Below, one piece after another: positions 54,543 to 62,936 of a DNA stretch of 64,000 nt (the first letter of the stretch is position 1; each line of letters starts with the position of its first letter). A program made the position numbers and the translations under genes. This DNA is from Brumimicrobium salinarum (GTDB lineage: Bacteria; Bacteroidota; Bacteroidia; Flavobacteriales_D; Crocinitomicaceae), in assembly GCF_002844555.1 (NCBI RefSeq), contig NZ_PJNI01000002.1:186001-250000 (forward strand), written 5' to 3'. Below the pieces are notes generated by a model. The model saw only the letters and a program-made list of their open reading frames with translations. It was not told the DNA's origin and did not search any database.

Positions 54543-56033
54543 TTGGGAATTGTACAACGACAAAGTTTAAAAAACTCCATTGTAAACTATCTTGGAATTG
54601 GTATAGGCGGTTTAAGTACAATGTTTATTTATCCTTTAGACTGGGATTTATATGGAGAAATACAATTTATTTTATCGACCTCTATTTTACTTAGTTCTTT
54701 GTTTGCCATGGGCAGTCACACTCTTGTCAATAAATACTTCCCCTATTTCAAAGCAAACAAAATTAAAGGTTTTCTTTCTTTGCTCTTTATTTACAGTTCC
54801 GTCAATATTTTAATTGTTTCTATATTACTTTTTTTATTTAAAGAACCCTTCACAACTGCGATTTCCCTGGGAGGTTTTGATGTAAATAAAATTGAGCGTA
54901 ATTTATTTGTCATTTTCCCTCTTGGAATCTTATTTGTTTATTTTGCAATTCTTCGAGCGCAAAGCTTTAACTATGCACGAATAGTTGTTCCTGATGTTAT
55001 TTCTAATTTCAGTTTAAAATTACTTATTCCCATATTGGTAATATTAAGTTATTTTTCAATCATTAACGATCAACAAGTTGGTTGGATTCTAATCATATAC
55101 AATTTTTTAATTATAGTTTTACTTCTTAAATACATTCATTCGTTAGGCGGACTAGATTTTAAATGGAATGTTATAAAAAAGGTAGCGTTTGGAAAACATG
55201 TAGAAATGATCCGTTATATGATATACGGTGCAATGAATCATGTAGGAAATATTTTAGTTTACAAGATAGATATTGTAATGATTGGTCTTTTACTTTCAAC
55301 AACTAAAGTTGGTTACTACAGTATATTTCTTTTTCTCTCGGTTGTTATTGAAGTTCCAACAAAGGCCATTTTTCAGATTACGGGTCCCATAATCTCAAAA
55401 TCATTTGAAACAAATCAACTTTTAGAGATTCGTAAGCTATACAAAAATTCATCCATCAATCTTTATTTAATAGGGGTAGTATTATTTTCTATTATTTGGT
55501 TAAACATCAATACGTTTTTTACAATTATGACCAATGGAGAAGATTTGATTATTTACAAAACAGTTTTTTTATTACTGGCTTTTACTAAGTTGGTTGACAT
55601 GGTAACGAGTATTAATTTTCATATCATTTCCTATTCCAAATATTTTAGAGCAAATACACTCTTCATTGCTATTTTAGCGGTATCAAATATTCTTTTTAAT
55701 TACTATTTAATCAATAAATACGATATTATTGGCGCTGCTTTAGCAACAGGCATATCCATGCTTTTATTTAATTTAATGAAAACAATCTTTGTCTTTATTC
55801 AGTTTAAAATGCATCCGTTTCGAAAAGAATTATTGCTTTTAACATTGTTTTTAATTGGCGCTACTTTACTACCAATTTTATTTGAAGGTATATTCAATTC
55901 AATATTTTTCTCTTTAATAATTTCTATAGGATTTGTAATACTGTTGATTTTTGTCGCCTTTAAACTTAATATTTCACTAGAATTAAATAATTTTATTAAA
56001 AAATACCGCGATAAGCTAATAAATAAAAAATAA
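54543..56033 (+). CDS. Polysaccharide flippase (MATE/PST-type Wzx family)
   Basis: About 496 residues from the TTG at 54543; the longer ATG frame (54486) would begin upstream of the predicted transcription start and yields an odd N-terminus. The start GIVQRQSLKNSIVNYLGIGIGGLS is that of oligosaccharide flippases. Roughly 12-14 hydrophobic helices follow, with conserved IRYMIYGAMNHVGNILVYKIDIVMIG and GYYSIFLFLSVVIEVPTKAI. It should translocate lipid-linked glycan units across the inner membrane. It leads a seven-gene same-strand operon with gaps of 1-20 bases or slight overlaps. Confidence 0.88.
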   Translation: MGIVQRQSLKNSIVNYLGIGIGGLSTMFIYPLDWDLYGEIQFILSTSILLSSLFAMGSHTLVNKYFPYFKANKIKGFLSLLFIYSSVNILIVSILLFLFKEPFTTAISLGGFDVNKIERNLFVIFPLGILFVYFAILRAQSFNYARIVVPDVISNFSLKLLIPILVILSYFSIINDQQVGWILIIYNFLIIVLLLKYIHSLGGLDFKWNVIKKVAFGKHVEMIRYMIYGAMNHVGNILVYKIDIVMIGLLLSTTKVGYYSIFLFLSVVIEVPTKAIFQITGPIISKSFETNQLLEIRKLYKNSSINLYLIGVVLFSIIWLNINTFFTIMTNGEDLIIYKTVFLLLAFTKLVDMVTSINFHIISYSKYFRANTLFIAILAVSNILFNYYLINKYDIIGAALATGISMLLFNLMKTIFVFIQFKMHPFRKELLLLTLFLIGATLLPILFEGIFNSIFFSLIISIGFVILLIFVAFKLNISLELNNFIKKYRDKLINKK

Positions 56034-56034
56034 A

Positions 56035-56757
56035 ATGAAGATTCAAAGGATTGTTATTGTTGGAAATTCTGTTGCACTTCGTAATCGGCCACATAATAAT
56101 TTAACGAGTAAAAATTATGGTCAACTCATTGAAGAAAGTTTAAATAAAGATTCAAAAAACAAAATTACTCTAGTTAAAAATCTTGCTTTTACACGTGCTA
56201 CAATGTATGATTTACATAAAGTTTATCCTGAAATCATAAATAGTTACGGAGATATATATATTATCAACATAGGCACTTCAGATGCACCAAACAGAGAAAT
56301 GCCACGTTGGTTTGCCGACTATTTATTTTCAAACAAACGTAATTTAGTAATAAAAGTTTTAAAAGGTTTCCATTACTACTTTATTAGACCCAACCGTTCA
56401 TTCTTCGTTAAATTAAGAGGGAAAAGACCTTGGACTTCTCCAAAAGTATTTCGAGAAGAATATAAAAAGCTTATCTATCAAATACAACACAACACAAATG
56501 GTAAAGTAATATGTTTATCAATTAATTTGCCAAATGATCGTGTTGAAAAAGAAGTTCCTGGAAGTACAAGAAATTACATTAAATACAATCAAATTATAAA
56601 AGAAGTTTGTACTGAAAAGGAGGCACTTTTAATACCCATTGAAGACTTGAAACCAGATGTCCACTACCCTGATGGAACCCATTTTTCAGAAGAAGGAAAT
56701 AAAGAAGTGGCAAATCGAATACTTCAAACAATTACAAATAATCAATTAATGAAGTAA
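56035..56757 (+). CDS. SGNH-hydrolase-like protein
   Basis: 240 residues without a signal peptide. SGNH blocks: I = VGNSVA (Ser12 in GNS), III = INIGTSDAPN (the Gly-x-Asn position is altered to GTSD), V = D213-G-T-H216 (DGTHFSEEGN). The catalytic Ser and Asp-His are present, and the block III Asn is changed. It probably acts as an esterase or acyltransferase on a glycan or its precursor, e.g. removing or adding an acetyl group. It is one base after the flippase, in the glycan operon. Confidence 0.8.
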   Translation: MKIQRIVIVGNSVALRNRPHNNLTSKNYGQLIEESLNKDSKNKITLVKNLAFTRATMYDLHKVYPEIINSYGDIYIINIGTSDAPNREMPRWFADYLFSNKRNLVIKVLKGFHYYFIRPNRSFFVKLRGKRPWTSPKVFREEYKKLIYQIQHNTNGKVICLSINLPNDRVEKEVPGSTRNYIKYNQIIKEVCTEKEALLIPIEDLKPDVHYPDGTHFSEEGNKEVANRILQTITNNQLMK

Positions 56758-56762
56758 TACGC

Positions 56763-57446
56763 ATGACAGAAACACAAAACAAAGTAATAGGTGTACTAGG
56801 GGGATATGGACCTTATGCAACAGCTGATTTTTATCGATTAATTTTAGACGCTACTCCGGCTGAGAAAGATTGGGATCATCCACATGTAGTTATTGATTCG
56901 AATCCAAAAATTCCAAGTCGAGCAAGAGCTTTTTTATATAATGAAGAATCACCGTTGAAGTATATGATTGAAGGAGTAAAACGATTAAAAAATGCAGGTG
57001 CTCATTTTTTTGTTTGTCCGTGTAACTCTGCGCATTATTTCATAAAGAAAGCCATAGACAAATTTGATCTTCCTTTTTTAGACATGACAGAAGTTGTTGT
57101 TAAAAAAGTTGTTGAATCAGGTAAAAAGAAAATAGGTGTCATTGGTTCGGAAGTAACAGTTGAAGGAAAGGTTTATGATCATATTTTAGCTAAAAATAAA
57201 ATAGAAACAGTTCATGTAAATGATTTATCCAAGGTTAGAAAAATCATCGAACATGGTAAACATAACAAAGATCTAGAAGAAGGAAAAACTTTGCTGAGGG
57301 AGCTTATTGAAGAATTGAAAAACAAAGGAGCTGAAGGAATTATTTATGCATGTACAGAATTACCAATTGTTTTACCATCAGAAGAAGTAGATTTTCTTAT
57401 TTTTGATACCAGTAAAATTTTAGCGCAAAGCGCAACCTATTATTAA
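56763..57446 (+). CDS. Aspartate/glutamate racemase family protein
   Basis: 227 residues. The start GVLGGYGPYATADFYRLI is characteristic of the Asp/Glu racemase family, and both catalytic cysteines are present: C87 (CPCNSAH) and C197 (YACTELP). The enzyme should interconvert L- and D-Asp or Glu (or act as a hydantoin/related racemase) in the cytosol without cofactor. In this glycan operon it may supply a D-amino acid decoration for a sugar, or for a CDP-linked head group; this is inference. Confidence 0.88.
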   Translation: MTETQNKVIGVLGGYGPYATADFYRLILDATPAEKDWDHPHVVIDSNPKIPSRARAFLYNEESPLKYMIEGVKRLKNAGAHFFVCPCNSAHYFIKKAIDKFDLPFLDMTEVVVKKVVESGKKKIGVIGSEVTVEGKVYDHILAKNKIETVHVNDLSKVRKIIEHGKHNKDLEEGKTLLRELIEELKNKGAEGIIYACTELPIVLPSEEVDFLIFDTSKILAQSATYY

Positions 57447-57467
57447 ATAATAATTAACAGTAATTAA

Positions 57468-58091
57468 ATGTCAAATAGCGAGAAATATTGGGAGAGAATG
57501 TCTAAAAATATTAGAGATCAATCACAAACTTATAATAAGCATTCAGACATCTCGTCCAAAGATGCTTCTTTTGTAAAAAAATATCTTTCAAAAACGGATA
57601 ACATTCTTGATATTGGCAGTGGTTCTGGTGCTGTTACAAATAAATTACTTGAACATGTTAATCATGTTACCGCAGTTGAAACTTTCAGAGGTTTAAGTGA
57701 ATTTATCAACAAAGGAGAAAATATTATTGTAATTAATGCAAAAATTGAAGGATTTTATATTCACAAACAATTTGATGCAGTTATTTCAACCGGGGTGTTA
57801 CAGTTCTTTAAAAAAATTGATGCCGAGGATATTTATACCAATATATACGAAATGGTCAAACCTGGAGGTCTTTTTATCATGCGATTACACTGCGGATTAA
57901 AAGAAACCGTTGTCATCAACCATTCTAAAGAATTAGACCAAGAGTACTTTGCTGAATTCAGACAAGTAGATGAGGAGAAAAAATTATTAGAACAAATTGG
58001 TTTTTCAGAGGTTCAAATAATTGATGAAGCTCCAGAGGAATTGAATGTGTACGACAACACCCGCCACTTTATGTTTGTTTGCAAAAAATAA
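57468..58091 (+). CDS. Class I SAM-dependent methyltransferase
   Basis: 207 residues. Motif I ILDIGSGSGAV (near residue 45) and VTAVETF, then FDAVISTGVLQFF and VKPGGLFIMRLHCG, form the Rossmann-type SAM site. There is no signal peptide. Substrate unknown: in this operon it probably methylates a glycan, a sugar nucleotide or an amine head group. It follows the racemase by 21 bases. Confidence 0.9.
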   Translation: MSNSEKYWERMSKNIRDQSQTYNKHSDISSKDASFVKKYLSKTDNILDIGSGSGAVTNKLLEHVNHVTAVETFRGLSEFINKGENIIVINAKIEGFYIHKQFDAVISTGVLQFFKKIDAEDIYTNIYEMVKPGGLFIMRLHCGLKETVVINHSKELDQEYFAEFRQVDEEKKLLEQIGFSEVQIIDEAPEELNVYDNTRHFMFVCKK

Positions 58092-58096
58092 TTATT

Positions 58097-58702
58097 ATGA
58101 AAACTGCATTTTGTTTTGACCTAGATGGAACAGTAACCAAACAAGAGATTTTACCTTTAATATCGAAAGAGGTTGAATTACATGAGGAAATAAGTTTACT
58201 CACACAACTTACACTTGATGGTTTAATAGCATTTCAAACATCTTTTAAATTAAGAGTTAAATTGCTTTCAACAATTCCAATAAGTAAAGTAGCAGAAGTT
58301 GTCGACAAGGTTATTCTCGATGAAAACATAGTGAAATTTATTCACGAGAATAAAGAAAATTGTTTTATCGTCACTGGAAATCTTGATGTTTGGGTCAAAA
58401 ATATTATAGAAACAAAACTTCAATGTAAGTTCTACTCTTCTGTCGCTGAATTTCAAGGTGACCAATTAACAGGCATTACTAAAGTCTTAGATAAAGCACA
58501 TGCGATTAAAGAAATACGTAAAGATTATGATCGAATTATAGCCATTGGAGATAGTATGAACGATTGTAGCATGTTTCAAAAAGCAGATATTGGAATAGCT
58601 TATGGAGGAACCCATAATCCGGTGAATTCACTTGTTAAACTATCCAACTTTGTTACATTTGATGCTCAATCATTGACTAGAACTTTACAAAACTATAAAT
58701 AA
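58097..58702 (+). CDS. HAD-family phosphatase (SerB-like)
   Basis: 201 residues from the ATG at 58097 (a TTG at 58079 overlaps the previous gene's end). HAD motif I is FDLDGT (D8, D10), motif II FIVTGN, motif III/IV IAIGDSMNDCSMF with the acidic pair. It resembles SerB/MtnX-type HAD-IB phosphatases and may dephosphorylate a phosphorylated amino alcohol, amino acid or sugar. Its stop overlaps the nucleotidyltransferase start by one base, so the two are coupled. Confidence 0.9.
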   Translation: MKTAFCFDLDGTVTKQEILPLISKEVELHEEISLLTQLTLDGLIAFQTSFKLRVKLLSTIPISKVAEVVDKVILDENIVKFIHENKENCFIVTGNLDVWVKNIIETKLQCKFYSSVAEFQGDQLTGITKVLDKAHAIKEIRKDYDRIIAIGDSMNDCSMFQKADIGIAYGGTHNPVNSLVKLSNFVTFDAQSLTRTLQNYK

Positions 58703-59346
58703 TGAAAATTAAAAATGCAGTGATCTGCGCCGCTGGATTAGGAAGTAGATTAGGTCTTGACACCCCAAAGTGTTTAGTGAAATTAGGAAAACATCGCCTT
58801 ATTTATTATCTGCTAGATATATTAAAAGATGTAGAAAATGTTAGAATCGTTGTTGGATTTAAAGAAGAAGAGGTAATTGCATATGTCAAAAATATCCGAG
58901 AAGATGTTGTATTCGTAAGGAATCCAGATTATAGCACTACTTCAAACTCTTATAGTCTTTACTTAGGTTCTCATGATTTGGATGAACCATTTATTAGTAT
59001 AGATGGAGATATGATTATTGATCATGATAATTTTAAAAATTTTGTTGATGCAATAGATGTAAATGAAGACTTAATTGCTGTCACAAAAGCTAAAACCGAA
59101 GACGCTGTTTTTGCAAAAGTCAATGAAACTAATTTTATTACAGAATTTAGTAGAAAACCAATCAGTAAATATGAGTGGTCGGGCGTTGCTTATTTTGCCA
59201 ACTTTAAAGTTAGTAAAAATGGAAAGTATGTGTATCAAGAAATTGAACCAAACCTACCTGTAAAAGCAGTAGAAATGGAATGTTGGGAAATTGATACACC
59301 GGGTGACTTGGATTTAGTGATGAATGAAGTTTCTCATATATTTTAA
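58702..59346 (+). CDS. Nucleotidyltransferase, LicC-like
   Basis: 214 residues. The NTP-transferase signature is ICAAGLGSRLGLDTPKCLVKLG (Lys23 in the TPKCL motif), then IDGDMI and WEIDTPGDLDLV. It resembles LicC-type CTP:phosphocholine cytidylyltransferases and short sugar nucleotidyltransferases. It should activate a phosphorylated head group or sugar with CTP or another NTP in the cytosol. Pairing with LicD immediately downstream supports a CDP-linked head group. Confidence 0.87.
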   Translation: MKIKNAVICAAGLGSRLGLDTPKCLVKLGKHRLIYYLLDILKDVENVRIVVGFKEEEVIAYVKNIREDVVFVRNPDYSTTSNSYSLYLGSHDLDEPFISIDGDMIIDHDNFKNFVDAIDVNEDLIAVTKAKTEDAVFAKVNETNFITEFSRKPISKYEWSGVAYFANFKVSKNGKYVYQEIEPNLPVKAVEMECWEIDTPGDLDLVMNEVSHIF

Positions 59347-59355
59347 GAAAAGAAG

Positions 59356-60255
59356 ATGAATATTGAAGCTATTCAAAAATCCCAAAGCGCTCTCTTGTCG
59401 ATGGCTATTGATATTGATAAGCTTTGTAGGAAACACGGTATAACCTACTGGATCGATGGAGGTACAACGTTAGGAGCTGTAAGGAATGGTGGTTTTATAC
59501 CCTGGGATGATGACTTAGATTTTTGTTTTCTTGTTGATGATTTTCATCGATTAAGGAAAGCCATCAAAAAAGAATTGATTCCTAACAATCCAAAATATAT
59601 TTTATACAATGACCACCGCCCATTTCCTCATTATTCGGAATATCTTGCAGATACTAGTATAGTTAAGAATAACTTTTATCCTGTAAAAATTGATTTACTA
59701 AAAGTCAAAGCCATTCCGAACACCCCGGAGGCCATACAGAAAGATAAAGATTGGGTAAATATGCTTTCTTTTCTATTTAATAAGATAGATGAATTAAAGG
59801 TTAAAGATCAAAACTTCATTCAAAAACACCTTTATTCAGGTAGTTTTCTATTTCGCAGAGAACGTTTTAATGAACAATTTATTAAATACATTGATAGCCT
59901 CAATGAAGTAAATGAGCATAAGCTATTCTGCTATCCTTACAACGATATGTATGTTGCAAAAACACGTGAATATTACACTTATGACGATATTTTCCCTGTT
60001 CAAGAAATTGAGTTTGAAGGAATAAAATTTTATGCGCCAAATAATACAAAGTCATATCTTACAAAACTGTACGGTAAAAACTATATGAGTCCCCCGCCAA
60101 TTGAAAAACAAGTTTCTTTATCAAAATCACTTGGTAAATCACCATTTCCAAGGTGGTTGAGTAAATTTAATATTTGGCTCCTCTACTATTTAAAAGCGAT
60201 TAAGAATAGCTTTACAATTATTGGGAAAATAAAAAGAAAAGTAACTAAGAAATAA
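59356..60255 (+). CDS. LicD family phosphotransferase
   Basis: 299 residues. The LicD hallmark YWIDGGTTLGAVRNGGFI followed by PWDDDLDF (residues ~31-56) is intact, and the nucleotidyltransferase-fold acidic pair D52/D53 is present. The rest has few motifs; the C-terminus is basic with a hydrophobic stretch (LSKFNIWLLYYLKAI). LicD transfers phosphocholine (or a similar head group) from a CDP carrier to a surface glycan. It is the last gene of the operon that starts with the flippase; the next gene is convergent. Confidence 0.93.
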   Translation: MNIEAIQKSQSALLSMAIDIDKLCRKHGITYWIDGGTTLGAVRNGGFIPWDDDLDFCFLVDDFHRLRKAIKKELIPNNPKYILYNDHRPFPHYSEYLADTSIVKNNFYPVKIDLLKVKAIPNTPEAIQKDKDWVNMLSFLFNKIDELKVKDQNFIQKHLYSGSFLFRRERFNEQFIKYIDSLNEVNEHKLFCYPYNDMYVAKTREYYTYDDIFPVQEIEFEGIKFYAPNNTKSYLTKLYGKNYMSPPPIEKQVSLSKSLGKSPFPRWLSKFNIWLLYYLKAIKNSFTIIGKIKRKVTKK

Positions 60256-60256
60256 G

Positions 60257-60766
60257 TCATAACATTTCAATTGCTTCTTTAACTATAGATCTCAGATCTT
60301 CAGAAAGCAACATAGATTCCTTTTCGATTGAAACATCCGTTTTGTAAAGCGACATTTCAACTGCCACGTGTGCTTTCATCGTCTTCAACGAAAATAATAA
60401 AGATTGCATTGCATATTTTCCTCTTGGCTCTTGCGGTGTAAAAGTAATTGGTAAAACAGGTTTGTGCTCAAATTCACCAGAATGTGTGCACCACTCTAAC
60501 ATGTTCTTGAGAACAGCAGGAATGTTATGGGTATATTCTGGTGTTGAAATAATGACAGCATCAGCTTCTGTAAGAAGATTTTTGAATTCTTTTACGGGTG
60601 ATGGCACACCTTTGTCAAGTTTTTCTGGGGTAAATAACGGAAAATCGGCCAAATCATTAAAGTAGATAAAGTCGTGCTGATCTTCAAACATCTCCCCTAT
60701 TGCGGAAAGTAACAATAAATTTGAACTCTTTTTACGGGCTGATCCCGAAATCATTAATATTTTCAT
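60257..60766 (-). CDS. NADPH-dependent FMN reductase
   Basis: 169 residues from the ATG at 60766 (a longer frame begins 51 bases upstream with a poor N-terminus). The flavodoxin-like start KILMISGSARKKSSN, then STPEYTHNIPAVLKNMLEW (SxPEYN-like FMN loop) and TFTPQEPRGKYAMQSL, identify the NADPH:FMN reductase / azoreductase family. It is cytosolic, transferring electrons from NAD(P)H to FMN or quinone-like acceptors. Convergent with the LicD gene, one base apart. Confidence 0.92.
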   Translation of the reverse strand: MKILMISGSARKKSSNLLLLSAIGEMFEDQHDFIYFNDLADFPLFTPEKLDKGVPSPVKEFKNLLTEADAVIISTPEYTHNIPAVLKNMLEWCTHSGEFEHKPVLPITFTPQEPRGKYAMQSLLFSLKTMKAHVAVEMSLYKTDVSIEKESMLLSEDLRSIVKEAIEML

Positions 60767-61034
60767 TTTATTCTTTTTGAAGACTTGATCGAATGTAAAA
60801 CGAATGAGGTAATTCACAAAATTTAAGCATGAAATTCTTCTTAGTTAAGTCTTTTTTGATCTACAAAGACATAAAATGCTATTAATTCTGCTCTCTACAT
60901 TTTAAAACAATGTAATGAAATTAAAAAACTTTGTAAAGTGAAAATTGAAATCCATTTTGAGCATAAAGTTTCAAACGTAATTGAATTAAATCTCAAAAAA
61001 GTTCATAGCTTTACATTTCGTAATTATAGTAGAT

Positions 61035-61859
61035 ATGAAGCTTACAAATCACATTTATAAAGGTGCAAATGAACGAGAATCATTAATTGATTTTCAAGAA
61101 CCCGAGGGTTTCGATTATAAGAATATAATCATTTTTGTTCATGGTTATAAAGGTTATAAAGATTGGGGAGCTTGGAATCTTGTGCAAGACTATTTTGTTA
61201 AAGGCGGATATGCATTCTGTAAATTTAATATGAGTCATAATGGAGGAACAACAGATGAGCCTATCGATTTCCCTGATTTAGATGCATTTTCACGGAATCG
61301 ATACACCTATGAATTAACTGACTTAGAAAGCGTACTTGCATGGATTGAAGAAAAAATTGATATTTCCGATAAAAATATTCATTTGATTGGTCATAGTCGT
61401 GGTGGTGGAATTTCTTTACTGAAAGGTAATGACCCAAGAATTAAGTCAATAGTTACCTGGGCCAGTATTTCGGATATTGGTAGCCGATTTCCTCAAGGAG
61501 AAACTTTAGAAAAATGGAAAGAGAATGGTTCATATACCATCGAAAATGCGCGAACCAAACAAAAAATGCCTCATCAATACATCATGTACGAGGATTTTAT
61601 AAAAAATAAGGATGTATTGAATATTGAATCAAAGGCAAAAGAGCTAAAGAAACCAGTGTTACACATTCACGGTGATAATGACGATTCAGTTTCTATTACG
61701 GAGTCAGAATCTTTAAGCGTTTGGACAGAAGGGAAACTGATTGTTATTAATGAGGCAAATCATACCTTTGGCACCTATCAACCATTCGAGGCGAAGGAAA
61801 TGCCTAATAAATTACATGAAGCCTGTGTTTTATCCCTTCAATTTTTTGAAAAGCTTTAA
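61035..61859 (+). CDS. Alpha/beta hydrolase
   Basis: 274 residues, no signal peptide. Oxyanion segment IIFVHGYKGYKDWGAW, nucleophile S121 in LIGHSRGGG, then VLHIHGDNDDSVS (acid) and EANHTFG (His). It is a cytosolic serine hydrolase of the peptidase S9/dienelactone hydrolase-like group; substrate unknown. The promoter region contains TTACATTTCGTAA, similar to but one base longer than the XRE operator seen elsewhere. Confidence 0.9.
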   Translation: MKLTNHIYKGANERESLIDFQEPEGFDYKNIIIFVHGYKGYKDWGAWNLVQDYFVKGGYAFCKFNMSHNGGTTDEPIDFPDLDAFSRNRYTYELTDLESVLAWIEEKIDISDKNIHLIGHSRGGGISLLKGNDPRIKSIVTWASISDIGSRFPQGETLEKWKENGSYTIENARTKQKMPHQYIMYEDFIKNKDVLNIESKAKELKKPVLHIHGDNDDSVSITESESLSVWTEGKLIVINEANHTFGTYQPFEAKEMPNKLHEACVLSLQFFEKL

Positions 61860-61882
61860 ACTTATATTATTGATTTTAATGC

Positions 61883-61905
61883 TTATCGGTTACTTTTCCC
61901 GATAA
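61883..61905 (+). terminator. Weak hairpin after the hydrolase gene
   Basis: TTATCGG / CCGATAA, a 7-bp perfect stem with a 9-base loop, not followed by a T run. It may be a processing site more than a terminator. Confidence 0.4.
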
Positions 61906-61933
61906 ATAGTGATCCAAAAATCAACAAGAAGGA

Positions 61934-61993
61934 AGTTTTTGTGTTTTTGCATCAGGATGATCGACTCCCCCTCAATATTAGCAGTCATCCTGA
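61934..61993. repeat. Dispersed intergenic repeat, copy B, with hairpin
   Basis: Matches copy A at 7457-7489 (core GCATCAGGATGA and flanks). Here TCAGGATGA (61952-61960) is answered by a perfect complement TCATCCTGA (61985-61993), so copy B is a 9-bp stem with a 24-base loop. Copy A lacks the second arm. Confidence 0.55.
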
Positions 61994-62139
61994 CCTGGTT
62001 GTCTTTTGCTAAAACTACCGTATTTGTTAAAGATTAAAGTAGTATTTCTAATCTATATTGCAATTCAAGTTGTTAAAATGCTAAACGAAATTTTAAGAAA
62101 CATTACCGAATATTTCTATAAAAGTTCATTAGATTATTT

Positions 62140-62147
62140 TAACTTTG
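62140..62147 (+). promoter_or_regulatory. -7 element TAACTTTG of the lipoprotein gene
   Basis: A TAnnTTTG match 32 bases before the ATG at 62180; it lies inside the upstream frame extension and supports the ATG as the start. The 320-base gap before this gene otherwise holds only the hairpin and repeat copy B. Confidence 0.5.
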
Positions 62148-62179
62148 GTAATTATACCATTGAAAATAAAAAAACAAAA

Positions 62180-62671
62180 ATGAAATTCACTTATTACATT
62201 ATTTTAGGATTAATTTTCTTCTCGGCATGTATCAATAAAGAATCCGAAGTTAAAACGAAACAAGATGAGACCAAGGAAAAGATTTCAGAGCAAGATAATA
62301 CTATAACCACGACTAGTAATCCCAAAATCACACATCAATGGATTTTAATTAGCCGTACCAACACAGAAAAAGATAAAACTGTAATGTTTAATACAACTGC
62401 TCCATCTATTATTACGCAATTTGAGGAAAACGGTTTTTTTAGCACTTTTGATTATATTGAAATTGAAAATGATGATAATACATCTCAAAAACTAGAACCG
62501 AGATCTTCTGGTCAGTGGGAGATTCATAACGATAACGAGTTAGTTATGCGTCACAATTTAAGCGATTCAGCTATTAACAATTCATACATTATATTAGAAT
62601 TAAATGATGAGAATTTAATAATTAAAAATAGCGAAAAAGATATGATTGACACTTATAAAAAAAGAAATTAA
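62180..62671 (+). CDS. Lipoprotein, hypothetical (163 aa)
   Basis: 163 residues from the ATG at 62180, which begins a lipoprotein signal (YYIILGLIFFSAC, Cys at residue 17). The start at 62006 would put 58 odd residues before the signal. The mature part begins with a Lys/Glu/Thr-rich linker and then HQWILISRTN and SGQWEIHNDNELVMRHN, resembling lipocalin-like 'dissociated' domains of Bacteroidota lipoproteins by the QW pattern. No firm family. It should be anchored in the inner or outer membrane on the periplasmic side. The 69-residue membrane gene follows 11 bases later. Confidence 0.75.
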   Translation: MKFTYYIILGLIFFSACINKESEVKTKQDETKEKISEQDNTITTTSNPKITHQWILISRTNTEKDKTVMFNTTAPSIITQFEENGFFSTFDYIEIENDDNTSQKLEPRSSGQWEIHNDNELVMRHNLSDSAINNSYIILELNDENLIIKNSEKDMIDTYKKRN

Positions 62672-62682
62672 TTATTATCTAA

Positions 62683-62892
62683 ATGCTTGATCAAATACGA
62701 CAACAAATAAGTAGATTATCAGCATTTCAAAAGTTTATACTTAGAATCGCTTACCCTATTTTTCTGTATGTTTTATTTTACTTTGTTTTGCATCGTTCAT
62801 TTGATTTGCCAATTCAAAATATTCAACTATTTTTTGTGTTATTTTGGGCACTCATAGAATGGCAAATCTTTTTAAAGAAACCGAAAGTATAA
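62683..62892 (+). CDS. Small membrane protein (69 aa)
   Basis: 69 residues with two hydrophobic helices (IAYPIFLYVLFYFVLH, IQLFFVLFWALIEWQIFL), a basic N-terminus and a Lys-Pro tail (KKPKV). The family is unknown. Probably co-transcribed with the preceding lipoprotein gene. Confidence 0.65.
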   Translation: MLDQIRQQISRLSAFQKFILRIAYPIFLYVLFYFVLHRSFDLPIQNIQLFFVLFWALIEWQIFLKKPKV

Positions 62893-62936
62893 ATTAGCAT
62901 GTTATTGATTAATGCATCTTTTGAAAAATCTAAAGG

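Noticed and set aside
61011-61023. XRE operator at the hydrolase gene
   Set aside because: TTACATTTCGTAA has an extra base between half-sites compared with the five good sites.
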